Positions 1 through 7,532 of a stretch of DNA of 64,000 nucleotides are shown here, piece by piece; position 1 is the first letter of the stretch; every line of letters starts with the position of its first letter. The position numbers were made by a program, and so were the translations under genes. The notes below the pieces were generated by a model. The model did no database searches. It saw only the letters and a list, made by a program, of their open reading frames with translations, and had not been told where the DNA came from. Origin of the DNA: an uncultured Bacteroidales bacterium (lineage in GTDB: Bacteria > Bacteroidota > Bacteroidia > Bacteroidales > F082); assembly GCA_937926515.1 (NCBI GenBank), contig CALAZZ010000147.1:6690-70689 (forward strand), in the 5' to 3' direction.

Positions 1-2112
1 TCAAGAAACTACCAGTTTTATGTGCATACTTACTGTGGTGTGGAAGTATCTGAATGGTCATTACCAGCCATATTCAGTACTTTGTGCCAGGGCAAGGAGT
101 TCAACTTTGCTGAACCCCACGAAAACGCTGTTTATAACCTGGCTGAAAGTAACCTGATACCTATTGTATTTGACTTTATTGGCTGTGGAGGTTTCTATAA
201 TAATCTGACGCTGTATGACGAAGATGGGAATTGGCTTGGTTTTATAAATGGATTTGACATCACCAGCTCCGGTACTTATTATTCAGATTTTGATGCACCT
301 ATGGCAATGTGTGGAGGGGTTTATTACATACAAATTTCGTACTTCGACGAAGAAACAATCAGTTATGTAGAACTCAACAGTCCCTACTTTACAATCATTA
401 ACGAAGCTGTTGCTGTTGAAATTATAAACCCTTGGTGGGGAAGTAATCACTATACAGGCGACCTACTCGAGATCACCTGGAATGCCAGTAACGATAACCC
501 TGTTGACATTGCCTACTCACTTGATAATGGCAACAATTGGATTGACATTGCGAGTGGGATCTTATCAACCTGCCAGTATTCACCATGGGGTTATAATACT
601 TTTAGCTGGCCAATACCCCTGCATATCAATGGCACTTATACCGAAAGTAAAATTCGGGTTAGCATGACAAGTGACCCAACAGCATTTAGTCTTTCGCATC
701 CTTTTAATATAACCAGTGTAAGACCTTTGGAAATTTCCAGTCCTGAAGCAGGAACCATCATACAGAAAGGTGAAGACATAGTTATTGATTTTGAAGTTTT
801 TAATCCAGGAATAATCACTTTTAATATCATTTACAGCGATTGGACTCCAATATTCAGCTCCAACTTCGAAGTGGGAGTCTATTCGCTCACCTTTAACACG
901 GCTGAACTAACACCAGCTTATGGGTTCATAATTGCTGGCAATCACAGTGATTTAGGTTATACGACTTTTAGCGGATATTTTGCAGTGCTAGATATTATTC
1001 CTGACTGTCCTCCTGTTACGGAAATAAACATCCTTGATATAACCGCTTCAGGGTCTTTAGTAAACTGGATTGCCTATGGCAATGCCACAGCATTTCAGGT
1101 CAGCTGGGGCGAATATGGTTTTGACCCTGACAATGGCAACCTTGTTGGCGGGATCAGCCAGAGTGCTTATGAGTTTGCGGGACTGCAACCAGGTAGCTAT
1201 TATGAGTTGTACGTCAGGTCGGATTGCGGAAACGGACTATACAGCTTGTGGACAGGACCGGTAAGTTTTGTCACTGAAGTGTCGCAACTGCAGGGCGATG
1301 CCAATTGCGATGGTATGGTAAATGTTTTGGATGTGATCACTGTAATTAACTTTATCCTGGAGTCTGATCCACAGCCATTTTGCTTCGAAAATGCAGATGT
1401 GAACGGAGATGAAATTGTTAATGTGCTTGATGCCATAGGGATTATCAATATAATCCTAAATGAAGACGGAAAATCAACCGCTGGTGTAATCAATTCAATC
1501 CCTGCCAACATCTATCTTAGGCCGGGACTGATCCGCTTTGATAGCGACGGGACCCTGGCTGGTCTGCAATTCGAACTTAGCGGCTTTGCCAAACAGCTGC
1601 ATTTGAAACTTCTTATCGATGATTATGTATTGACCTACAATACGTCAGAAAGCAAACTAAACGGCATAATCATTCATCCCGAAAACAAACCTTTACCACC
1701 TGGCATGATTGACCTGATCAGTATCGAAGGTGGTTCAGGCCTTTTATGGGGTGAGGTGGTTGCAGGTAATACCAGTACCAAAAAGGTACAAGTATATACG
1801 CATCATCATTATATGCCTGATGAATACTTATTGGATGTGTACCCCAATCCCTCTCAGGGCCATTTCAACATACGCTTAGTGCTGCCGGAACAATCCTTCA
1901 TCACCTTGGATTTGTATGATTTAGCTGGCAGAGCGGTGTATCGCCCGATTGAAAACAATCTTGAAATTGGGATACATGAAGTATCAATTGGTGCAGCATC
2001 TCTATTTTATCCAGGGGTTTATATTTTGCATATGCAGGCAAAACCTGCTGGCCAGGGAGGCCAATTGGTGAACAAACAAATAAAGGCAGTCATTTTAAGG
2101 TCATTTTATTGA
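1..2112 (+). CDS. Secreted T9SS protein with Fn3 and dockerin domains (5' partial)
   Basis: The reading frame is open from base 1, and the first codons (NYQFYVHTYCG) look like the end of a fibronectin type III domain, so the true start lies upstream; the in-frame GTG at 22 is probably not the start. Two Ig/Fn3-like beta domains follow (about 410-720 and 720-1000), then a clear Fn3 domain (about 1003-1280). A type I dockerin pair of EF-hand-like repeats sits at 1294-1458, with calcium-loop motifs GDANCDGMVNVLD and ADVNGDEIVNVLD. The C-terminus (about 1816-2109) is a type IX sorting domain: VYPNPSQGHFNI, then a beta sandwich ending in a basic strand. It is therefore exported and probably surface-bound or released by the Por machinery. 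The catalytic or adhesive part, if any, is outside the window. Dockerin without a cohesin partner in view is common in Bacteroidota T9SS cargo. Confidence 0.85.
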   Translation, partial: SRNYQFYVHTYCGVEVSEWSLPAIFSTLCQGKEFNFAEPHENAVYNLAESNLIPIVFDFIGCGGFYNNLTLYDEDGNWLGFINGFDITSSGTYYSDFDAPMAMCGGVYYIQISYFDEETISYVELNSPYFTIINEAVAVEIINPWWGSNHYTGDLLEITWNASNDNPVDIAYSLDNGNNWIDIASGILSTCQYSPWGYNTFSWPIPLHINGTYTESKIRVSMTSDPTAFSLSHPFNITSVRPLEISSPEAGTIIQKGEDIVIDFEVFNPGIITFNIIYSDWTPIFSSNFEVGVYSLTFNTAELTPAYGFIIAGNHSDLGYTTFSGYFAVLDIIPDCPPVTEINILDITASGSLVNWIAYGNATAFQVSWGEYGFDPDNGNLVGGISQSAYEFAGLQPGSYYELYVRSDCGNGLYSLWTGPVSFVTEVSQLQGDANCDGMVNVLDVITVINFILESDPQPFCFENADVNGDEIVNVLDAIGIINIILNEDGKSTAGVINSIPANIYLRPGLIRFDSDGTLAGLQFELSGFAKQLHLKLLIDDYVLTYNTSESKLNGIIIHPENKPLPPGMIDLISIEGGSGLLWGEVVAGNTSTKKVQVYTHHHYMPDEYLLDVYPNPSQGHFNIRLVLPEQSFITLDLYDLAGRAVYRPIENNLEIGIHEVSIGAASLFYPGVYILHMQAKPAGQGGQLVNKQIKAVILRSFY

Positions 2113-2521
2113 TCATAAAAGTGGCTTCCACTTGATGAAGATACCTTTTTACAAACTTATTAATAGGCATTCGTCAGCATGTAGGAAATCCACTTACGTA
2201 AGCTTAACATCTATGGTTGCAATAATGAAATGGCGGTAATGCACACTTTCACGATACGCAAGAAAAGGCAAAGCTGCGTGATTGGCAACTTCCGGTATTT
2301 CTAATTCTTTTATAAAAATGACTTAGACAGTATGGCCTGAGAGAACTGACGCACCCACGACGATCGATGCTTGCCAGGAATTGTTTTCCGGAAAGTGACA
2401 TTTTTCTTAATTTAGTCTGAAAAAACCAATATGAGACTTTTTCTTTGGTTAGTGACTTAATCCATAACAAGTTAGAAAGGTTCAGAATTGTGGCGGTTAA
2501 GACTCTGAAAGTCTGAAAGCT
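2113..2521. other. Intergenic region, nothing recognised
   Basis: About 400 bases between the T9SS protein and the 3' end of hydE. A 73-codon open frame exists on the minus strand (2249-2470), but its composition is Ser/Arg/Cys rich and resembles no family I know. I see no tRNA, repeat or convincing terminator. Confidence 0.4.
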
Positions 2522-3601
2522 TCAATGATCAAATTTTTTCCTGTAATGAGCCGAATCACCCCATTCATCATAAGCGATCTCATTCTCGGCAAGTGCAATA
2601 CGCAGTTCCAGGCAGGCCTGGCAATCTTCGGGGCTTTCGTCGGTGCAGGGCTTGTTGTCGTATAGCTTATACGAATCACGGTACATACCGGGTGTGATAT
2701 TGGGCATGATCACATTAGCCCCTACTTTGATGGCTTTTTCTCTTCCCAATTTGTCTATTGACTGCAGGGCCGTGGCAGCAGCTATGTTGATGTCCTTCAT
2801 CAGGATGCGCAATACGGCCACCATCTTGAGGCCGAGGGCTAAGCGATCGCTAATCGGCAAAAGCATATGACGGTGATCATATAAGGGAGTTCCCTCATGC
2901 TCCAGGTAGGGGCCCATACCCACCATATCCACGTCTATGGATTTCATCCAAAGCAGGTCATTGGCAAGATCCTCATAGGTCTGAAATGGCAGCCCGATCA
3001 TCACTCCTGTTCCGAGCTGGTATCCTGCTTGTCGAAGATGCTCCAGGCACTTTATGCGGTGGTCATAGTTGTGAAGCTCATCATCAGGATGGAGCCTGTA
3101 ATACAATGACCGGTTCGTAGTTTCGATGCGAAGCAGATAGCGCGTGGCACCATGTTCAAACCATCGTCGGTAGGTATCATAGCTTTGTTCGCCACAGGAA
3201 AGGGTCACACGTAGTTTATTGTCTGACAATTTCATGATCTTATCCAACAGTCCGGTGATCCTTTTGGTGAATTGTGGACTTTTTAATTCACCTGATTGCA
3301 GCACCACAGAGCCATAGCGGTTTTCGTATGCAAAACGTGCGGCATCAAGTATTTCCTCATCTGTAAGGTTAAATCGCTTAATGGCAGGGTTGGATTTGCG
3401 GATACCACAGTACAGGCAGTCCTTTGCGCAAACATTCGAAAATTCAATCAGGCCGCGGAAATAGACCTTATTTTGCACATGCTCGGCCTTCACCTGGGCG
3501 GCATGCCTGAAAAGTATCTGCTTGTCATCCCCTTCAGCCTGCAATAGTCTGACCAGGTCATACCGGTCCAGAGATTCTTTATTTAAGATCTGCTTAAACA
3601 A
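2522..3601 (-). CDS. hydE: [FeFe]-hydrogenase H-cluster radical SAM maturase HydE
   Basis: A 359-residue radical SAM protein. The N-terminal part carries the cluster motif CAKDCLYCGIR (Cys58, Cys62, Cys65) binding the [4Fe-4S]-SAM centre. Downstream are the HydE/BioB-like TIM-barrel strands (SVVLQSGE, LSCGEQ, LRIETTN, GVMIGLPFQT, MVGMGPYLEHEGTPL) that distinguish HydE from BioB and PylB. HydE acts in the cytoplasm on the organometallic precursor made by HydG, helping build the diiron subcluster of [FeFe]-hydrogenase. Length is normal for the family (about 350). HydF, HydG and the hydrogenase are not in this window, so the gene is either an orphan or the edge of a scattered set. ATG start at 3601. 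PylB-like or other BATS-domain enzymes are the main alternative. Confidence 0.85.
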   Translation of the reverse strand: MFKQILNKESLDRYDLVRLLQAEGDDKQILFRHAAQVKAEHVQNKVYFRGLIEFSNVCAKDCLYCGIRKSNPAIKRFNLTDEEILDAARFAYENRYGSVVLQSGELKSPQFTKRITGLLDKIMKLSDNKLRVTLSCGEQSYDTYRRWFEHGATRYLLRIETTNRSLYYRLHPDDELHNYDHRIKCLEHLRQAGYQLGTGVMIGLPFQTYEDLANDLLWMKSIDVDMVGMGPYLEHEGTPLYDHRHMLLPISDRLALGLKMVAVLRILMKDINIAAATALQSIDKLGREKAIKVGANVIMPNITPGMYRDSYKLYDNKPCTDESPEDCQACLELRIALAENEIAYDEWGDSAHYRKKFDH

Positions 3602-3710
3602 TGTTGTCGAATTTGCAGCTGCAAAATTACAATAAATCAGTGGTTATCGGGTCATCTGAACCCAAACTCCAGATTGGATGAAGATTATAAGTAAAAGTCA
3701 GGATACCAGT

Positions 3711-3974
3711 CTATTGAGCTACAAATTGTTCTTCTTTGCCAATGAGGGTTTTGCTTTCTTCTTCTGTTTTAGGACGACTGGTGCAAATGCCATGCAGCTC
3801 GTTTATCGTCCGGCTGGTATAGGTTTCGAACATAAAGGGGAAAAAAGCGTGGATTGAGGAAGCTAACGCTGCCCCAAAGGTTTTTCGTGCCAGCATAAGT
3901 GCAAAAAGTAGATGTTTCCAATAGCTGAGTCCCACATCGTTGGGATGCTTGGTGAATAGGTTTGTTTTTTTCAT
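3711..3974 (-). CDS. DUF6356 family protein
   Basis: An 87-residue protein. The stretch from the start (FTKHPNDVGLSYWKHLLFA) through the hydrophobic middle (AALASSIHAFFPFMFETYTSR) to INELH matches the pattern I know for DUF6356: a short conserved N-terminus, one membrane-like segment ending in HAFFPF, and a Ser/Thr-Arg motif. The C-terminal 20 residues are charged and variable. Function is unknown; the single hydrophobic segment suggests membrane association. It stands alone, about 110 bases upstream of hydE on the same strand, and could be co-transcribed with it. Confidence 0.65.
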   Translation of the reverse strand: MKKTNLFTKHPNDVGLSYWKHLLFALMLARKTFGAALASSIHAFFPFMFETYTSRTINELHGICTSRPKTEEESKTLIGKEEQFVAQ

Positions 3975-4099
3975 CGCTTCAGCTGTTTATTCGTGTATCA
4001 TAAACCGGTAAAACCAGCTTTTGAAGCCTCCAAATTAGAAAAATATTTTAAAATGCAATATCAGTTTCAAAACCAATAACTAATTAGCCAGGCAAACTG

Positions 4100-5395
4100 T
4101 TACCAATACAAGCCCGAGATTTTCTCCTCCACCAGCATCCTGGATGGTGTTTTCGGGAATATGATATCAGGTAAAAGGTCATGCAGTTGATGCTGTGATT
4201 TGAACAACTTCTCTCCACCGCCGGTGATGTTCAGCATAATAACATCATCCTTTCCAACTTGATCGTGTTCAACGGCCTGAATAAGTGAAGCCGTGGCAAC
4301 CGCAGCTGCCGGATGGATGTCGGTGCCTTCCAACTCTTCGAAAAGTTTGGCAGCCTGGCGGGCTGCATCATTGCTCACCGCCAATACTTCGCCATTGGTG
4401 TCCATAAGCGCATCAAAAAGACCTCCTGCAATAGGATATGGTGGTTTGCGGTTGGAAAGCACCTTGGCATCAATAGCTTCCACGTGTTGTCGGGCAAGGT
4501 CATCATCATAGGGCAGCATATTTCGTGACCGCAGCTTCCACGCCTCATAAATGGGCAGGAAAGGTGCATTTTGCGATACCATCAGTTTCATTCGGTGGTT
4601 GCCAAAGCGGCCATCCTCAATAAAGCGCAGGTTGGCTTCCCAGGCTGAGATGGCACCTGTTCCGCTGCCGATGGCCTGGAAGTAGTAATCAGGGATGCGG
4701 CCAATATGTGTGGTTGCTGAAAGCATGGTGGTACCCATCCCATCGCGGCGGGCTACATTCTTTGCACCTCCCTCAGGGAAAAAGCCTTCCAGTTGACAGA
4801 TCATATTGGCGAGATGAATGGCATCGTAGTAATCACTGCCCGAACTGGTTGAAACAAGTTTAACACAAGGGTTCAAGGGTTTTTCAAACCAGAGCGCATC
4901 CAGGTTGTCCTCAGGTACGCTTAGCAGTAGCGGGATATTGTTATCGGAGCATACCTGGGCAAAAGAACGTGCCGTATTGCCGGCAGAAGCCACCACAAGC
5001 ACTTTTCCCGTGGTGTTGTTCAACCTGCCGCCTACCACGTAGGCTTCCGTTTCTTTAAAGGAGCATGTTTTCATCATGGCGCCTTTTTCAGGCCAGTAGC
5101 CGCTGAAGGTGATGTAGAGCCTGCTCAACCCCAATTCTGAGGCAAGTCCCTGGCTTTTATAGGTTACTGGGGGTGAGGAGCCGTTCAGCATCCTGTTCAC
5201 CGGTAACCAGTCAGCATAACAATACAAACCCATTTCGGTGCCTTTGGGTTTCAGTTGTTTCTTCTCGTAAATGGCCCTGATCAAGCCTGCTTGCTCTTCG
5301 CCGGGAGCATCCAGCAGCCAGCCTGTATCATTAAAAGTGTTGCCTGTGGCAACAGATTGAAGGTGATAGGCTGTAGGTGTAAAAGACGGTGTCAT
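4100..5395 (-). CDS. Cysteate synthase-like PLP enzyme (threonine synthase fold)
   Basis: A 431-residue fold-type II PLP enzyme. The probable Schiff-base lysine is Lys114 in TCSFKETEA, the substrate/phosphate loop is SAGNTARSF (137-145), and the C-terminal phosphate-binding loop is NITGGGEK. Overall it resembles the cysteate synthase branch rather than true threonine synthase: YWPEKGAMMKTCSFKE, EGGAKNVARRDGMG and IPDYYFQAIGSGTGAI fit that subgroup. Cysteate synthase makes L-cysteate from O-phosphoserine and sulfite; in methanogens this feeds coenzyme M, and in Bacteroidota cysteate is the head-group precursor of capnine-type sulfonolipids, so that is the likely role here. No cysteate acyltransferase is visible nearby. 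Monocistronic by spacing. A threonine synthase paralogue is the alternative. Confidence 0.7.
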   Translation of the reverse strand: MTPSFTPTAYHLQSVATGNTFNDTGWLLDAPGEEQAGLIRAIYEKKQLKPKGTEMGLYCYADWLPVNRMLNGSSPPVTYKSQGLASELGLSRLYITFSGYWPEKGAMMKTCSFKETEAYVVGGRLNNTTGKVLVVASAGNTARSFAQVCSDNNIPLLLSVPEDNLDALWFEKPLNPCVKLVSTSSGSDYYDAIHLANMICQLEGFFPEGGAKNVARRDGMGTTMLSATTHIGRIPDYYFQAIGSGTGAISAWEANLRFIEDGRFGNHRMKLMVSQNAPFLPIYEAWKLRSRNMLPYDDDLARQHVEAIDAKVLSNRKPPYPIAGGLFDALMDTNGEVLAVSNDAARQAAKLFEELEGTDIHPAAAVATASLIQAVEHDQVGKDDVIMLNITGGGEKLFKSQHQLHDLLPDIIFPKTPSRMLVEEKISGLYW

Positions 5396-5509
5396 TTAGT
5401 TGTTTTGATATTTGCCCGGCAAAGATACTGACTCAGCATGATTTTTAAAAAGTTTCCCTAGACAAATGGGTTACCAATAGCTGCTATTGCTGACAATAGC
5501 TTGTGGTGG

Positions 5510-5761
5510 TCAATCATGCTTTATGTTTGCCTCATATTGATTTACCACTTCATTGGCACGCTCATAGTCAAGGCTGGGAACGAACACTCTCACAGCCCCT
5601 GCCCCACCAGGTGATGCCCACCAGGGTGCAATCGTGCCTAAAAACTCATCCCTCAGAAACACCCTGATGCCTGCGTTTTCAAGCAAACTTTTTACCATGC
5701 CGGCCTGAATGGCTGTGCCTGAAAATACTTCTTTGAACTGACCCTTTTGGTTTGATGTCAT
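5510..5761 (-). CDS. DUF2007 (putative signal-transducing) protein
   Basis: An 83-residue protein with the DUF2007 pattern: a beta strand (FKEVFSGT), a helix that reads as A..VKSLLENAGI, a central loop with paired Trp (APWWASPGG), then VRVFVPSLDYERANEVV. The family folds like a small PII-type ferredoxin domain and is annotated as putative signal transducing; no ligand is established. It is cytoplasmic, with no signal peptide. About 115 bases separate it from the cysteate synthase-like gene downstream. Confidence 0.75.
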   Translation of the reverse strand: MTSNQKGQFKEVFSGTAIQAGMVKSLLENAGIRVFLRDEFLGTIAPWWASPGGAGAVRVFVPSLDYERANEVVNQYEANIKHD

Positions 5762-6163
5762 TTGGATGATGGTTGGTCGGTGAAGCGTATGTTGTTGATC
5801 AAATGTATGTGTATTATTGTAAATTTAACACAAAGTTTGCTGCAAGTTACATTATTAAATCCGCATTTATTCATCACTTAAAAGTTTTTAAAAAAAGGCT
5901 AAAAGAAAAATACCCGCAGTAGGAAGAATTAGGTTGATGCAGTCAGGGGCTATGGTATATGAAATCGTACACAAAATTGTGATCTGCTTCGGTTAGGTGA
6001 TTGACATACAAGACCAACACAATTTTTTTGTATTGTATTGCTTTGAACTTCATAAGTAAATTTGTCAACTTTGCCCAATGGTATCGTAACCATTTTAACC
6101 AACTTATATTTAAATTATGTATAATTGGATAACAGCAATTAAAACTCACAATAAGAAGCTGCT
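5762..6163. other. Intergenic region holding the DUF4256 promoter
   Basis: About 400 bases between two divergent genes. It is AT-rich and holds a good Bacteroidota promoter for the plus-strand gene at 6033-6064. The 68-codon minus-strand frame at 5943-6149 overlaps that promoter and looks non-coding. A short imperfect inverted repeat, CACAA/TTGTG with a 2-base spacer, lies near 5972-5985. Confidence 0.4.
6033..6064 (+). promoter_or_regulatory. Bacteroidota-type promoter (TTG, N21, TAAATTTG)
   Basis: TTG at 6033-6035 is followed after 21 bases by TAAATTTG at 6057-6064, matching the -33/-7 consensus of the phylum. It would give a leader of about 95 bases to the DUF4256 gene. Confidence 0.4.
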
Positions 6164-6727
6164 ATGAAAAACAACAAAATACTTTCACCGGAACTAGCTG
6201 GCCATCAGATCAAGATTCTGCAAGCCCGTTTTGAGCAAAATATGAACCGTCATAGCGGAATTGACTGGTCAGAAGTACTGACCCGATTAGAGGTCAGTCC
6301 CATGAAACTATGGTCGCTCCACCAGATGGAAACTAGTGGTGGAGAACCGGATGTGGTTGGTATGGATGCCAACACCGGTGAATTTCTTTTTTATGATTGT
6401 TCACAGGAAAGCCCTAAGGGACGCCGAAGTATCTGTTACGATCGGCAAGGGCAGGAATCAAGGAAAGAACATAAGCCAGCAAATAATGCTGTGGATATGG
6501 CTGCTGCCTTGGGCATTGAGCTTCTGTCAGAGGAGCAGTATCGCGCATTGCAGAAGCTTGGGAAATTTGACACCAAAACATCAAGCTGGATTAAAACTCC
6601 AGCAAATATCAGGTCATTGGGCGGTGCCCTCTTTGGGGATTTCCGCTACGGCAACGTCTTTATCTATCATAATGGCGCACCGTCATACTATGCTTCCAGA
6701 GGCTTTCGCGGGTCATTGAGAGTATAA
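6164..6727 (+). CDS. DUF4256 domain-containing protein
   Basis: A 187-residue cytoplasmic protein covering the whole DUF4256 family: W..LHQMETSGGEPDVV, FYDCSQESPKGRRS, CYDRQGQESRK, then a conserved C-terminal block (LSEEQYRALQKLGKFDTKTS, TPANIRSLGGALFGD, VFIYHNGAPSYY.SRGFRG). Function of the family is unknown. The protein is normal in length and complete. It is a single gene between divergent and convergent neighbours, with its own promoter. Confidence 0.8.
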   Translation: MKNNKILSPELAGHQIKILQARFEQNMNRHSGIDWSEVLTRLEVSPMKLWSLHQMETSGGEPDVVGMDANTGEFLFYDCSQESPKGRRSICYDRQGQESRKEHKPANNAVDMAAALGIELLSEEQYRALQKLGKFDTKTSSWIKTPANIRSLGGALFGDFRYGNVFIYHNGAPSYYASRGFRGSLRV

Positions 6728-6834
6728 GTCTTGCTTACGTCCAGGAGTAAATGACTGATTATTATATACAAACGCTTGATCCGGAAAAGATATTTTTTTT
6801 CCATTCCAGAATATACGAAGTTCATTGCTGATTT

Positions 6835-7194
6835 TTAGAATGTCAAAACCTTATCACAATCAACAGTCCATTGTGCAAATTCCTTCATATTGCTCAATTT
6901 TACCCCTTCAATAAATGGGATTTTGTCAATTCCACGTGCTTCGGAACAACCACCGCAACTTTTAACTTCTCCACCATTTCTAATCACAACCTTTAACATT
7001 CTTTCAATGTTGTAATAACCATTTGGTGTGTTTTGGTTTGGCAAACCACAAAAAACAGCGTCAGCAAGTAAAAATATCTTTATTTGCACATGGTCTCCGT
7101 GATCTTTTTGCAGTGTCATGGCCATTCTCAAGGCATTGTATGCTTTCTCAGTCCCATACGGTGCGTCATTAATGATTATTAATATTTTCTGCAT
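6835..7194 (-). CDS. DsrE/DsrF-like family protein
   Basis: A small DsrE-fold protein of about 119 residues from the ATG at 7194 (an upstream in-frame start at 7218 gives 127). Features: N-terminal strand KILIIINDAPYGTEKAYNAL, ALRMAMTLQ helix, strand VQIKIFLLADAV, a Cys pair in the loop VKSCGGCSEARGI, and a C-terminal LSNMKEFAQW. DsrE-like proteins often handle persulfide sulfur or act in intracellular sulfur relay; the two Cys of the CGGC motif are candidates, but the actual role is unknown. It is cytoplasmic and stands alone. I prefer the internal ATG because it begins exactly at the first beta strand. Confidence 0.75.
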   Translation of the reverse strand: MQKILIIINDAPYGTEKAYNALRMAMTLQKDHGDHVQIKIFLLADAVFCGLPNQNTPNGYYNIERMLKVVIRNGGEVKSCGGCSEARGIDKIPFIEGVKLSNMKEFAQWTVDCDKVLTF

Positions 7195-7532
7195 AAAATC
7201 ATAGCTTTTCTTAACCAATACAAAAGTAAAGATTTGATTATTGATTCAACTTATCAAGGATGATAAAGTTAAGAGTCCGGCTTATTTTTACAGGAATATT
7301 TCAGTGATGGTATTATGATCTGCTTAATTGCTTTTGTGAATTATCATTCATTCGTTCAACTTAACACTTGATATCAAATACGTTACCACCTTAGTGCCAT
7401 GTAGGACATCATCATCTGATTCTTTATATCTCTTAAACCAACATCTATCTTCTTCATAAATATATTATTTACGTGGAAATGAAATTTTCTCGTCATCATA
7501 AAGAGCTTACTTTTCGTCTATCAACCGATAGT
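7195..7532. other. Intergenic region, nothing recognised
   Basis: AT-rich spacer upstream of the DsrE-like gene and downstream of the aminotransferase operon (both minus strand). It must hold the DsrE gene promoter and perhaps the operon terminator, but I found no clear hairpin with a T run and no conserved reading frame. Confidence 0.3.

Noticed and set aside
2249..2470. 73-codon minus-strand frame after the T9SS gene
   Set aside because: Ser/Arg/Cys-rich with no family resemblance or start signal.
5943..6149. 68-codon minus-strand frame upstream of the DUF4256 gene
   Set aside because: Overlaps a good promoter and has no recognisable product.
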